DNA of 64,000 bases from Plazaster borealis (GCA_021014325.1 CM037472.1:4588001-4652000), one strand, 5' to 3'. Counted from the stretch's first letter, positions 42,248 through 55,618 are shown. Notes: generated by a model from the sequence alone, not told the origin. Made by a program: numbers and translations.

Positions 42248-42689
42248 GACACTACTTTCTCCCTCGTGGGAAATTTAGAAGTCCGAGTTGTTGTAAACAT
42301 TTTAGAAGCCCTTCACAGTCACTTTTACTTTTGGCATGAAGAAAGTTGTTCATGAAGAAGTAAGCTGCTTTGTAATAATGATTGATTTCCAATTACAATG
42401 TTCGCTTCTAGTTGTGTCGACAATGGTATCTCTTTCAAATTTTGTTCTGTTTTAGAAAAACCCTGCTAGGTTCGAAATGTGAGGCCATTATCTTCTTCTT
42501 CTTTTTTTAATTGAAAGATAAAAGGAGTTTTAAAAAGAAACCAAGAGGCTGGTTAATCTACAACAATCAGTGATAGATTCAGACAAAAAAGGAAAAGATT
42601 ACATTTATGGTACTCCTGTTACATCGACCACAGGTGGGAGAAAATTCTGATTTTCTGAAGAGTGTTCATGGCTTATATGTTAAGATGTT

Positions 42690-43190
42690 AAATGTTTTTA
42701 TTGTATAAACCACAAGGGAAGCTGACTGGGTAAATTTTAAATAATGTGGGGTTGAACAAAGAAAAATTGATGAGAGTGGGACTTGGTTTATTACGGTACT
42801 TGATATTTGGAATGAAAAGTCACATCCCCTTAAGGTGATCCCTCTGCTGCCGCTTCCTAGGTTGTAACAGAAACTTGGGTGTGATCCCTGGCTATAGGGC
42901 AGTTACAGGTTGATTGGCTTCTGACTGGCACATAGGGAGACTGCCAACATTGGGGCTAGATAGGTCAGGGGTCGATTTCACAAAGCACTATGATTCGTCT
43001 TAAGATGAGTTATCAGTATTTACCATAGTGATTTGTATTGTGACATCACTCTTTGCTAAGCAACTGCGATGGATTTGCAGTTACGATCAATCTTAACTCT
43101 TTGTGAAATCGAGCCCAGGTGGTAGAGCGCTGGCACGTTGTTCTGGAGGTCGAAGGTTCAAGTGCGGCTACAGTCAATTTTTCTTTGTTT
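42690..43190 (+). repeat. SINE family C interrupted by a small element
   Basis: ACTTGGGTGTGATCCCTGGC, CAGTTACAGGTTGATTGGC and GGGGCTAGATAGG match 29190-29460. 42969-43119 (GGGTCGATTTCACAAAG .. CTTTGTGAAATCGAGCCC) is inserted in the tRNA-like head, which resumes with TGGTAGAGCGCTGG. Confidence 0.7.
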
Positions 43191-44147
43191 AACCCCAATT
43201 TATTCTTTGTGATAATGCCAAGTGTTCACATAGATCTAGTCACACAAACCACACAGAACACCAGATTTCTGATGCCTGAGATCAATTAACGTGAGAAACA
43301 AATGAATTAGCTGAAATGGTTTTTTAAAAATGTAAAAGAAATCAGTACTATTCACATTCGTTAGTATCGGGTATTAGAGTATAATTATTTTGTATGTGAC
43401 CTCAGTTGTTTGTAATTTTATGTGGGCCCATTGCTGCCTTGCAAAGCCTAAATGGGCTGTCATAAGTTCGCACTTTATCAGCAGTTGAATTCAGGGTCTT
43501 ATCAGCATGCATTTCATAGATTTTGTGTAAAGTTTTAAAGGTGTGAAACAAGATTGGTACTGGTCAAGAAAACATAAACTTGATACCAGTACCATTTGCC
43601 CAAAGAAAAAGTTCCCATCTAAACTGCAACCGTGTGCAAGAAGGTTGTCCCCAAAATGGTCATTTTGATTACCGTTTTCAACATTCCCGACAAGGGCTTA
43701 ATTAAACCGGTATTTTGTGTTTCTTTCAAAAGTGTGACCACCTAAATTGAATTGGACAGAAGTTATTTTTTGCAGTGATGTTTTACACCTTTAAGCTGAT
43801 TAGACTTGTACCATGGATGCATCCATCTTGTGTGTCTCATAACTCAGTGTCAATTCCAAAATGGAGGATGGATGGGGACATTAGTCTGGCCACTTTCTAT
43901 AAATGGACAAGAAGCACTGTCATTCTTGTTGTGTATACAGGGGACTATCCAACAAATTCAAATTAAAGGTGGTTAAATTCAAATTACGGTACATAGACCT
44001 TGACAATGCTACCAATATCTGTGTTGTGCTTCGAGTATTCAACAATACTTATTCTCATGATAGATAAAAAGGAGGCCAAATTATCATCCATTCTAGCTTC
44101 TCATTGGTTAATCGATTTAAATTGTAGAGTAGTAAGATGGCAGCACC

Positions 44148-45029
44148 CTTGTAATTTGTCATAGTTCTGCTCACCGTAAGCAAGAAATTGGTGCATATGG
44201 GCTCAATTTCTAGAGCTGCTTAAGCACAAACATTAGCTGAGCAAAACAAAATTATGCTTACCAGAATATGGTTACCAGCCAAAATACTATTCTACATGTA
44301 CAATCTGTGACTGGTATCTTGCCATTTCTTAGCAGAACATTTTTAAGCACTGTTTTCTGCTTAAGCAGCTCTTTGAAATTGGGCCCTGATAGTAGACAAA
44401 TTCATGCTTATCGTAAACCTATAGTTCATCTAAACTGCTCACAAAAAGTTAGGAAACTTTTTTTAATCGAGTATATTTTTATTATTTATTACTCTTTTTG
44501 TATATGTTATATATCAATGCAAAGCTGAAGTGTTCCTCTTTAAAATGATACCACATTTGCAATGATTACATGTTGCTGAATTTGGCTACATGAATGACAA
44601 TGAGGCAAAGTCACAAATCAAATGTGCCAAAATTACCGCTTGTTTGATTTACAGTGTCAATTTGTTTGTTCACACAGTAACACAAAAAGGCTAATTTTGG
44701 CACATTTGATTTGTGACTTTGTCTCATTCTCATTAATGTGGCCAAGTCCAGCAACATGTCATCATTGCACATGTGGTATCATTTTAAAGAAGAACACTTC
44801 AGCTTTCTATTGATATGCAACATAATACAAGAGGGTAATAAATAATAAAAATATACATGATTAAAAAAAGTTTCCTAACTTTTTGTGAGCAGTTTAGTTG
44901 GCAAGTAAGTTTTTGCTTATGCCAATTCGTAAACAGCTTGTGTAGAAGAAGTGGCAGTAATCCTGTAAGCGAAAAATAGTGACAGTAAGCACAGAATTTT
45001 GTGGTAGGCAGAGCCATGAAATTGGGCCC
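44148..45029. mobile_element. Element of the 12992 family carrying two insertions
   Basis: Left piece GTTCTGCTCACCGTAAGC (to ~44194) and right piece GTAAGCACAGAATTTTGTGG..GAGCCATGAAATTGGGCCCA (44897-45029) flank a GGGCCC-AGAG element (44199-44386) and the palindrome at 44431-44896. Confidence 0.6.
44431..44896. mobile_element. Palindromic (foldback) element, ~205-bp arms
   Basis: Left arm TAAACTGCTCACAAAAAGTT .. CACAAATCAAATGTGCCAAA; right arm TTTGGCACATTTGATTTGTG .. AACTTTTTGTGAGCAGTTTA, with ~57 nt between. The TA at both ends fits a Tc1/mariner-type target. No transposase frame. Confidence 0.85.
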
Positions 45030-45497
45030 ACCTATAGGGGAAGGGGTTGGATATGACAAAATAAAATGAAATCGGGAACAAAACATTGCAATTGTGATGA
45101 AAAAGGTGCTACTTTGTGTGAGGGTCGGGTTGCAACTGTGTTGTTCAGGTATGTTGTAAATGTATTCATTACAATTAATTGTAATTGTTTATAGATATAT
45201 TATTATTGCAGTGGTAATTTATTCTTGCATTATCACTGAAGAGAGTGATGTTTGCATTTCGAACTGAATGAGTTTAGTCATAGCTATTTTATGTGTTGGC
45301 TCTTTCGTGTACAAAAACCCAAATTTTAAATGCCTTATATTTTCACAAAACCATAAGCTGGGAGTGCCGGGAAACTTTAAGGGCACCATGTTATAAGGTG
45401 GGGTTTTTTTATTGAACAAATGAATTTCCATGGTTAAAGGTACGATACATGATTGTTAATGGTTGGACAAATGTGAATAATTAGTTTTTATAAACCA

Positions 45498-45858
45498 GGG
45501 CCCAATCTCATAAAGCTGTTAAGCAGAAAATACTGCTTAGCAGATTTCTTTGCTAAGCAAAAAATGAGTTGGAATCAGTGGCAACAATGTAAACTTTATG
45601 AAATTTTAGTTGGTAACCTGTTTCAGATAAGCAAGATTTTTCTGTGCTTGGCAAGTTTTTATACTTACATTACAGGCTTTATCAAATTGGGCCCCAAAAC
45701 TTGCTAACCACAGAAAAGTATTGTTTAGCAGAGACAGGTTACCAAGCAAAATTACATTTAGTTTGCATTGTTGTGACCGGTGCTCCACTAAATTTTTTGC
45801 TTAGCAAAGAAATTTGTTAAGCGGTATTTTCTGCTTAAAAGCTTTATGAAATTGGGCC
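45498..45858. mobile_element. Two GGGCCC elements sharing a border
   Basis: 45498-45694 (GGGCCCAATCTCATAAAGC .. TTTATCAAATTGGGCCCC) is followed without a gap by a related copy in the other direction (45689-45858, ending TTTATGAAATTGGGCCC). Confidence 0.65.
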
Positions 45859-47414
45859 CTGATCCTTAACCAGGAAAACGTTTTTGTTTCAGAATTGTTA
45901 CCATGTGCACACATTATTCAAGAGTGAGAAATTTCAGACTTTTATCTGATTTCAGACTTCTTTATGTCTGCCTGGTGAAAAGAGTATGCTGGGGTTTTTT
46001 TGTTTTTTTTTCTGAAGAGAAATCATGGTCTTTGTTCTGCTTCTCTAAATGCTGAGGATGTTGCCTGATCGCCTAAAATCTGATCACTTAGTTTGATGAG
46101 TATACCTGCTGCAATTGCTGCTTATTGGGCCCAAATGTCTTCAGGATAAAGTTAGTGCAAGTAACAAATACATACAAATTGTCAATGCCTCGTTGGCAGA
46201 TTAGGAGAGAATGTAATGTGTTTTGTGCAACCTTTTTAAATGAGTTCTTGATGAGTAGATGGAAGTTAACATTCAAGCGCACATTATCAAAATGAAGAAG
46301 CTTGACTTAGACTTGGAGGACAGAAACTTCCACATGTTCGTTAAAAAATACGCAGAATTATGGACGAGACGCCTTTAAATCATCTGGACATGTTTGTTTT
46401 CACATCCCGTCAAGTGTGTATTAATAAGTCTCTTATCCCGTCCAATCTCGCAGGTGTTTTGTGGATTGCTTCTGCGCTTGGATCAATGTCTGCCCGTTGG
46501 TAACCATCTCTCATTTGCTCTGTTTCACCTGCGCAAATTTATTCAATTTCGTTCATTTCACTCAATTTCCATGGATTTGCCATGCAAATCTAACAGCCAT
46601 AATCGGATTAGGAGTATCTTGTTAGATTCTTAGGAGGGAATCTTGGGGAATTATACCCGAAGCGGTGTTTTGTCCCATATACACTTGTCGTGCAAATAAT
46701 ACCTGGGTCCTCTTTACCTTACTTAAGGTGTATTCATTCTTGCACCATAAACTGGCATGCAAGTCATGCGGTGAATTTTATGTGCACTAATGATTCACTA
46801 CCAGTATACAATCTATGGTTCAAACGTAAAATGGTGGAAACAAGTCTATATACCCGAAAGTGATTGTATTATAATGAACCATAGCCACAACACAGTAGTT
46901 TCTGTACATGGAATAACTGAAATGTCAGGCTATTGGAATTAAAAGACTCAGTAGCGTGCTGGGGACAGACTGGTGAAAAGTCTAGCTTTATTTATAGCAA
47001 TATTCTATGTCTACATTCTAGAATGTACCAACAGCTGTTTTTCCGCATCCCATAACCAACAAAAGATCAATAGGTTAAGGAATGGGAAATTAAAAGTCAC
47101 CTTTCATTTTTTTTTAAATCAGACTTCAGGTTTTATCAACCAGAATCTGGTTCACCAGAATGTATCCTTCTGAGAGATTTGTAACCTGGGGTTAAGATCA
47201 TTTTATGACAGTTTTATCAATAACACACTTCAAACAAGCAAGGTGAACCATTGCCAATGAATTTTACGTCATTTTGATAAAGTCTGTTATAGAATTAAGT
47301 TGCAGAAACAAACTTTGAACCCTTGAAAGTTTCAGTTCTTGTATTTTGTAATTGTTGCCAGTAACTTACACTGTTGTCTCATTATTCAAAATGTCTTGTC
47401 CAAATTGCAAACTA

Positions 47415-47491
47415 GGGCCCAATTTCATAGAGCGTAATTTGAATGCGCTTAGCTACTTGTTGTGCTTAAGCGGTTCTATGAAATTGGGCCC
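47415..47491. mobile_element. Short GGGCCCAATTTCATAGAG element
   Basis: A 77-bp miniature: GGGCCCAATTTCATAGAG joined almost directly to GGTTCTATGAAATTGGGCCC. Confidence 0.75.
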
Positions 47492-47510
47492 AGCTCTTAT
47501 CATCAAGCAC

Positions 47511-47887
47511 TTAAAGGTATCGTACACAGTTGGTAATTACTCAAAATATATATTAGCATAAAAACCGACTTGGTAACAAGCAACGGAGAGCTGTTGATAG
47601 TATAAAACATTGTAGGAAACGACTCCCTCTGAAGTAACGTAGTTTTTGAGAAAGAGGTAATTTCTCACTAAAATAATAAAAACTTCTTGCAAGAAGTTTT
47701 TTATTCCTCCATCTGAAAGCACACAAATTTGTACAACAAGGGTGTTTTTTCTTTCATCATTTTCTTGCAACTTCGATGACCAATTGAGCCCAAATTTTCA
47801 CAGGCTTGTTATTTTATGCATATATTGGGACACACCGAATGAGAACACTGGTCTTTGACAATTACCAAACGAGTACGATGCCTTTAA
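47511..47887 (+). mobile_element. TTAA-flanked MITE, family 2
   Basis: TTAAAGGTATCGTACACAGT .. CGAGTACGATGCCTTTAA, interior AACGGAGAGCTGTTGATAGT as at 23449. Confidence 0.8.
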
Positions 47888-48361
47888 ATTGCTAAGAGTG
47901 AATTTGTTTTTGTAAAACTTGTAAAAGTCATGTCCTAAAAGTGGTCAATGTTAGCCATATGCATTTTTGGCAAAGATTTGTGGGTAGTATATATACGGCG
48001 AATTTATTACGATAAATATTTGCTTGTAGACGTGCAATGTCATTTTGATCATAAAGTTTATTTCAATTTTTGTTCATGTTTTATGATTTGCTTTTTATTA
48101 TCAAAGCTCTTGCTATATTGGCTAGAAATTATTGATTGTATGGTATATTTTAAAACAAGTGCATTTGTACAAATAACTAGTTTGTATATAAAAGCTCCTA
48201 AAATGTACATTTATATATGTAAATTGAAAAAATAATAATATGCTGAATGTGCCATATGCTTTTTAATTTTCTTTGAATTACATAATTAATTTGATTACAA
48301 TGTGAAGATACCGTTAAAATATTTACTCAAAAGAATTCAAAGCCTCAATTCGACCTATTTA

Positions 48362-48497
48362 AATAAAGTAATGTTTATGAACTGACATTTATTGGTTTTG
48401 TCAATAAAACAAAACAAACAAAAAATTCAAAAAAGCCTGAAAACACATGACTTATGGTTTACAAATGGTCTGGTTTTTGTTCTTCCTCTGTCATTTT
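48362..48497 (+). terminator. Candidate distal polyadenylation region
   Basis: AATAAA at 48362-48367 and again at 48403-48408, with a T/GT-rich stretch at about 48469-48497, in AT-rich DNA that looks less repetitive than its surroundings. If used by the GALNT gene, the 3' UTR would be ~8.7 kb and would contain the palindrome at 44431-44896. Transcript evidence would decide; the nearer ATTAAA at 40164 is the alternative. Confidence 0.25.
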
Positions 48498-50529
48498 ATA
48501 ACAATGTAGCCTTAAGGGTCAATATTTGTTCTGCACTTTATGACACAATTCACCAGTTTGATTTTCCTTTATAATTCGTTGATAGCTAAGAGGATGGTGT
48601 AGCTTTTCTATTTGGGAAAACAATTTAGAACGAGTTTATGGGGTATCTAATGTTTAGGTAAACTTTTTTCCCCATACGAACGAGCATCATGAAGACGAAG
48701 AAAACGTCAACATTTGCTGTATAATTATGATACGTTGTTATAAAATAAGCTTTAAAAAATTACGGATGTTTTTGTTTTTTGTAGTGTTCCGTACCAAATT
48801 GAGTCTGCCGTCAATCATCATGAGCCTATATCTCTGTTATAAGTAATCCTTTAGCCTGAAAGGTACGGTCATACTTTGGTAATTTAACCCCCCCCCCCCC
48901 AAAAAAAAGCACAAAAAGCCTACCGTACTTGTTATAAAGATATGTAGAAAGCATCCTGCCAAATTACTTCCTCTGAAGTAACCCCGTTAAGTAGGAATCG
49001 AAAAAAGATAGAAAAAGTATGTCCAAAGAGCGTCTAAAAGGCGACTTTTGGAGATTCGAATTTCAGTGGTGTCCAATTGTGAATGCTGCGGCCAGAGATG
49101 CGTTTGGTACCAGCCCAGTGTCACCTCGCGTAACGTGAATTCGACTTTCTTTATGATAAAAACATGTTTTTCCTGTTTTCTAAGTATAAACTGTATTCAA
49201 CTGAAACTTTCACAGGTGTCTTTTTTGTATCTATCTTAATAACTGTGCCTACAAATCAGCATTGCGTTGACAAAAAACAAACGATGGTCCTATCTTTAAA
49301 TAAAAAAGAAAAACAATAGAAACGGAATAATGTCGACCTGGATTTCAAGTCTGAGGGGGGAGACAAAGGGAAAAATGCTCGTTTCTCTTCGTATATGAAA
49401 ATTCAGGTGAGGTGAGGGCTGTAGAGGGAAAAAGAGCGGGAATTTCAAATCAACGTAGCGTGACGTTGTGTAATCACGGACTCTGAACCAGTTAGTGACG
49501 TCATCACGAACATGACATCGTCTGGTACCAATTGCTACCTCAGGGGCGCGTTTTTGGCGACCCCAAACCCGAAGAGACTTATTTGATCTTCGGTCATTTT
49601 ATCACGTTTTCCCGTGCACGATTCAACCTCGTTAACGCAGCTGTTCTGACCAAACCGTAATCGAGTTGTCGGCTCAGTTATTAGGCTAGGTTTCAAAATG
49701 GCGGATTCTACAAACTAACGAAGAAGTTGTTTACGAAATTCTTATTAAAATGACAAAAACCTTGAAGCATACCAATCCAATAATGTTGATAAAATTACAA
49801 AGCCTAAGTTCTATTAAAAATTAAAAATAAAGGTTGTATGCTTTTTAGAACATTAATTTTCAAGAGATGCACCTGCTGCTTACGTCATAAACTGTTTCTT
49901 GTTACCAACCCGTTCTTGCGTATAGCTCTCGAAAGTTGTTTTGGTCGGTGAATTCTACGTCATATACAGAAACTTGTTTTTGGTCAGGGTCGCAAAAACA
50001 CACCTCGGGAATTCTTTATGACTCGAGGGAATTTACAGACTGTATAACAGCAATCATGGAAAAAAATATTCATAGAGGATTTGCTTTGCAAAACCAAACT
50101 GTATTACCATAGGTCATAACAAAGATAGGGTATCCCTTTGCGGTGTGGAGATGCACGCACTACAAATAAATTACTTGTGTTATCCACAAGATAAAACATT
50201 ACTGGTCAGAAAGCGCTATTTACCATAGAATAAAGTTATATACGTGTTTTTCTCGACTCTGTATAATAACGTTTACATAGGAGAAATCAATTCCTCCTTT
50301 TTTTCAGCCCGTGGGGGTGGACTTAAATTGATTTGTTTCAGAAATCCACTCGAGTAGTTGGACAAGACGTGACCCGCCCTGCCCTCGAAAAATGCCCACG
50401 GGGAAAAAACATAACTCCCATATTGAATCGCCCAAACCACTGATAAGTTCAAAATACTTCCTGGCGGGCGCCAAAGGGGCCGATTGCAAGAGATGCTTGT
50501 AGCACAGACGTTTGCTTAGCGCAGAAAGT

Positions 50530-50692
50530 ACAGGGCCCAATTCCATAAAGCAAAACAACAAAAATTACTTAATAAAAATAACGCATGATATATTTTGGCT
50601 GGTTACCTGTTTTCGCTGTGCAATATTTGTTCTTCTTCTAAGTAAGTTATTTTGTGTGCTTATTAATATTAGATTTATTAAATTAAGCCCTG
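50530..50692. mobile_element. Degenerate GGGCCC-family element
   Basis: AGGGCCCAATTCCATAAAGC at the left, AAATTAAGCCCTGG at the right, with GGCTGGTTACCTG inside. Confidence 0.45.
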
Positions 50693-50908
50693 GTTGGAAA
50701 AACAGGTGGGCCAACCACACGGCCTAGCTATACATGCACGTTGTTTGAGTTCTCGCTATAGCTGTGACACAACTACAGTAGCCGATATAGATAGAATTGC
50801 TTTTCGTGTATTATAGGATTCGTATTAATTTTTTTAAAGCATATTTTACAAAATAAGAATGGGAATTAGTTTACTCGTAGAAAAACTGATGTTTCCACTC
50901 GATGTTTT

Positions 50909-50917
50909 TTTGTTGTT

Positions 50918-50961
<44 letters not shown>
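50909..50961 (+). repeat. (GTT)n microsatellite next to a G-rich run
   Basis: About 16 GTT units, followed by a T-run and a G-rich stretch to about 50990. Confidence 0.95.
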
Positions 50962-50962
<1 letters not shown>

Positions 50963-52579
50963 TTTGGGGGGGTTGGGGGTGGGGGGTGTTGGTCCCCCAA
51001 GTATGGTTTGTTGACAACATGTTGTGATGAATGACTTATTATACAAAATAATAGGCATCGTGACATGATGAAATAATCACGACAATGAAGCAAGAATGTT
51101 CATGTTTACATCGTGTATACCCTCAAGCAGATTGAATTGTCAATGAGTATTTCGCCATTTGATCGTGTGTTCGGTGCACGAAGCGCTTCTTATTATAGTA
51201 TTTCATGTAGTATCTTAATTGGTGTCACTAATTAATATCTTGTATTGTCATTTCAATTAGAACTCGGTTCCAGTCAACATTTATTTCATATAGGCCTATA
51301 GTACTCTTCTCGAAATAAAAACAAAATAATACATAGATAGGTAAAATAACAGGAAGAGAAAATGGAGGGAAAGAGTTAATCTATTTATACTAAAACAAAA
51401 GAGAGTACGAGGCTGTCGGACCAAGCCAAGTCTTCTAGAAGACAGCCCACAGACAGACAAACTAAAAACGTAAAGACAAGACAAACAGGTAACATAAAAC
51501 AACAACAACAGACTGGTTGCAATGAGAGAAATATTTCTTCACCGTAATGAAATGACTACAAATCAAATTGTTTCGGTTGTTGTTTAGTTACAGTTTGGTC
51601 AAGTTGACTGTTTTGTCTAATCTCTCATGGCAAGACCCGCTGCACTTTGTCTTTGACGGTATAGTTCATTACATCTTGCTCTCCCTCCACATGGGGTTTT
51701 CAGTAGCCTTTTAGCCTGGGACCTATACTTGTTCTCTATATCGTTTCAGTGTGTCCTACGGGATACCACATCTTGTAGTCCGGATAGCTTGATGCCCTCA
51801 TGGATGAGGAGAAAGTGCAAATATTTGATGCTCGCCAATTTCCATCACATGCGTCGGTTAACATGTCGGTGACGGAAAGGATGAGGGAAGCTCACGTGTA
51901 CGAACGGTAGCTCAGGATTTCACAATGAACCATGCTGCGTATACACACTTCAGTGTAAACTGATCCAACCGAGGCGCTCGATGTCGATCGCTCGTCGGAT
52001 CGCTGTTAATTTGTTGTGGTCTTGCTGCAGTCATCGCCAACCTCCGTTGCCTATCACATGACGATGACACTTTGGCCTACTTGGACGTGACACCAATCCA
52101 CGTGGCCGGCTGTTATAGCTTGCTGCAAATTAGACACACGTAATCTGAAATGGTAATTAAACACTGTGTTATGACAGCTGTAATTTTGCACTGGCGTATA
52201 TACGACAAGCAGCAGTCCTTTTTATTTTGGTATGGTAAAATGTAACCATGCAATGGTACATAAAAACACAGTGCATGATTGTGTTTTCAATTCGGAGGTC
52301 ATTTGGTGACTGGCAGATTTTATTGGCCACGTTTTTTTTCTTCTCAGAGTTTTCATAATGAAAACAATATAAGTTGTAAACAAGTGTTGGAAACTACTGA
52401 GACCAACATGTGCTGGATTTGTGGCACAGAATATGACGCTAGTCTCACGCCAAAGTCGAATTTTGCTTAATTTGACTTTCAGCCTGTACATGTGCACGGG
52501 CTTTGCTCGTTGGTTGAACGCTTCATCTTGAAGACTTGTATCTCACCTCGCCTGGCCCTGACCGATCTAGAGTTCAAGT

Positions 52580-52981
52580 ATGAGCTTGGAAAATAGCTCA
52601 TCAGAGAACACCGAGACTGTTCAATCTTTCCGTGCCCCTTCCTCTTCTCAAGTCACCGATGAAACTCTGTACAAACTCCTCACAGATCCGCCGGGAGAAT
52701 CGCCCCAGTCATCGGGTGACCAGTGGGTCAACGCATCGGAACCTGCAAGCAACAGCTCCGCTGCGACCGGCGGGCCCCTCCCACCGAACCACTCCTGGAA
52801 CCTCGTTGTGGGTATCATCGCATCCGTTGTTTTCCTTCTTGTCACGGCCGCCGTGCTGTTCGGCTTGACTGCATTCAGGAACTACATGAAGAAGAGGAAC
52901 AGGACCCTGAGCGCGGACACCGGGGTTTTCTCGCCTAGGAGGGGCAGTAAAGCAGGGCTGGACATGATCGACAACACAGTG
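52580..52981 (+). CDS. Small single-pass membrane protein, first coding exon
   Basis: ATG with A at -3 opens 134 codons and ends at donor GTG|GTAAGC, phase 0; read through, it stops after VSH (52993). I do not recognise the family. The protein has no signal peptide, no cysteine and a Ser/Thr/Pro-rich N-terminal part (residues 1-73) with sequons at N5, N51, N58 and N70. A hydrophobic segment follows at ~74-98, then the basic flank RNYMKKRNR and a tail with SPRRGS. The positive-inside rule predicts a reverse signal-anchor (N outside, C inside). Codon use and GC are clearly higher than in the flanks, supporting a real exon. The Ser/Thr-rich ectodomain is the kind of sequence GALNT enzymes modify, but a link to the neighbouring gene is only speculation. 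The start is the first ATG of the open frame. Confidence 0.75.
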
Positions 52982-53019
52982 GTAAGCCATTAATATTTTG
53001 TAACATTTTTGTAATTCCA

Positions 53020-53420
53020 TGGACTCGGACGGCAGTTTGGTAATTACTCAAAATATATTAGCTTAAAAACTTACCTGGTAACGAGCAACGGGGAGCTGTT
53101 GGTAGTACAAAACATTGTGAGAAACGACTCCCTCTGAAGTAACGTAGTTTTTGAGAAAGAGGTAATTTCTAACTAAAACATTTTAATCTGAGAAAGACTT
53201 CAGGCCTGAAGCCTTTTTCAGGCATCTGAAAGCATAGAGAAAGGACAGAGAAAGTAAACAATTTGTGCAACAAGGGTGTTTTTTCTTTCATTATTTTCTT
53301 GCAACTTCGATGACCAATTGAGCCCAAATCTTCACAGGTTTGTTATTTTATGCATTGTTGGGAAACACTAAGTGAGAATACTGGTCTTTGACAATTACCA
53401 AACGTGTCCAGTGCCATTTA
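53020..53420 (+). mobile_element. MITE family 2, right beside the first exon
   Basis: Left end decayed (ACTCGGACGGCAGTTTGGTA), interior CAACGGGGAGCTGTTGGTAG, right end AACGTGTCCAGTGCCATTTA. Starts 38 nt after the splice donor. Confidence 0.75.
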
Positions 53421-54896
53421 GATTCTTTCTAAGACTAGTGTTTTGGGATAGGAATGTGATCACATTGCTCCTTGTTTCTACCTCGTGTCTACAATTTCAA
53501 TGGCACTATTTTAATAATGGACTAAAGGGGAGGTACCAATTTAAGTCGCGTTTAAACTAAACCGGTGTGTGCGGGAGGCCGGTGAGCGTGTCTACCCATA
53601 CACATCGAGGACGTTATCTACGTTCTCGGTTAGCTTTTGTGTACACAACCAATGGGGACGTCGCTTTTTCATCAACTGGAAATCGTGTACGTGTGCGTTC
53701 AAAACACCTGAGTTTTATGCTGGACGAGAGTCCTTGTTCTAATTGATTGATGCTTCACTTGTTTCGGCGGTGCAGCAAATCAAGCGAAGAGGTCATTTCT
53801 TGAGCCCCGCACCCTCAATGTATATTTCTAATGTCTTATTTCAAAGTAAAATCGTTTTGAAATATACAGAAGGGGACAGCAAACGAGGGAAAATCCAACC
53901 TACACCTTTATTGCAGATTTAGGTTGTGTTAACCTAAATAAAACCTCGATCTGAAAGCAGTAAGACCACTCACCCACGCCATCAACCAACCCCACCCTAT
54001 ATAGCAGCACCACTGTATGCTCTTCGTTCAATGTCCAGACCTAAGAATGTCAATGAAAACTTAATCACTGCCATGACGTGTCAAAAACAATAACACACCC
54101 CAATAGATTGCTACAATAACACCCACCAATAAGTTTGTTCAGCAATTGTCGTTAATGTGACGGACGAAGTCTTTAACAGTTTTCTGTCCTTCAAAATTTC
54201 GTAATCTAGTTCTTTTCTGATAATTTGTGGTAAAAAGCAATAAGCGACTTCAAGCAGACCGACGCGTGCTAATCCTGCGAATCTGTCCAGCTATAAACAA
54301 TGAACCAAAAAAAGACCAATCAATCAAGCGAGGCGAAACAAACAGCAATTAAAGTCGGTGTTTTACTCAAGGCTATGACGTCATCACCCGCAAACTCCAT
54401 CAGCGATTTTGTATGTAAATAATGAAACAGCTGATTGGATGTGCAATCAAAGCTGGCACCATTAGCTGCTAATCACCGGCAGCGCTGAGCCACTTTCTGG
54501 ATTCTTCTCTCCAATTTACTTGTTTATTAAGCGGCGGTATGAATGCATTGCAGATGGCCGTAGTCTTCTTTCCTTAATATAGAACACTTTAATGTAAAAA
54601 GCGTCTTTGATAGATGGCCGAACAGCCTTGTTGCCGACAGTGCTTCTGCCATAAAATGAATGCACACGGCCAACTTCACCTTGATGTTAAAGTCTACCCA
54701 AATTATCTCTTAGTATTTCAGCAATGGCACGTAAACGAAGAAACAAAATTGAAGGTAATTTCTTTTAAAAGCATTTATCATCGGGGGTAATGACTTAGTT
54801 TCATTAAAGGTCAGTGACCCCATGACGTCACAAACCAAATTAATACCTGATCAACCAAGCACCTGAGAGGAAAAAAATAAAGCCTCAATGAAATCG

Positions 54897-55280
54897 TTAA
54901 AAGGATGGTATACGTTTGGTAATATGAACCCACTATTTGTTTTAATCCTAAAGTTGTCGATATATACCATAAAACTAACCTGTGAAAATTTCATTTCAAA
55001 AGGTGGTAGCGTTTTTGAGATATTGCCGAAAATCTGGAGCGGTTGTGTCCACGCAGGAAGAAAAATCTGCAATTGGAATACACAATCTGAGAAACGTTAC
55101 TGTCAGTAACGCTTCTCAGATTCAAATTGTTGGGGATATTTTTCCATATCTGCAGTACTTCTAAGTGAAAAGTTTCTCAAAATGCATTATACTATCCAAA
55201 GCTGTTGTACTTGTTACCAAGTAAGTTTTTATTGCCATAAATTTTCAGAGTCATTACCAAACGTATACAGGCCTTTTAAA
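54897..55280 (-). mobile_element. TTAA-flanked MITE, family 1, reverse
   Basis: TTAAAAGGATGGTATACGTT .. CAAACGTATACAGGCCTTTT then AA; the reverse complement matches 40775-41158. Confidence 0.85.
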
Positions 55281-55618
55281 GGAACTATACAGGATTGGTA
55301 GAGCTGACAAAACAGTCGCAAACAAAGTTCATGTTCTGTGTGATTAACCATATACATGAAATAACAAACCTGTGAAAATTTGAGCTCAATTGGTCATCGA
55401 GGTCACGAGAAAATAGTGAAAAGAGACCTTATGTGTTTTCTGTTTTTCAAACATCGAGTTTATTATCACGCGTGATAAAAACTATTGTTTTACTCATTTC
55501 TCAGAAACGATAGCATTTTTACCCTTTCTACCATTACTTACTTTAAATCATGTTAGTAATGTGTGAATCTGTGAATATTTGTGTTTTTCGATCTTACCAA
55601 TAGTGTACAGGGCCTTTA
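55274..55618 (+). mobile_element. TTAA-type MITE, family 3
   Basis: TTTTAAAGGAACTATACAGG .. CAATAGTGTACAGGGCCTTT then AAG, adjoining the preceding element with overlapping TTAA. The interior TATCACGCGTGATAAAAACT and AATAACAAACCTGTGAAAAT is shared with 60040-60391. Confidence 0.75.

Larger units (their letters stand above)
40111..52579 (+). other. 12.5 kb without recognised coding exons
   Basis: Possible distal GALNT 3' UTR at the left and 5' region of the next gene at the right. Repeats are listed separately; a C-run lies at 48890-48901. From 49260 to 50280 and 51060 to 52200 I see no repeat family. The 49.3-50.2 kb part is less AT-rich and contains TGACGTCA at 49496-49503, a possible regulatory stretch, but no exon. 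Confidence 0.65.

Noticed and set aside
49700..49730. AAAATGGCGGATTC as a start codon
   Set aside because: The frame closes after six codons.
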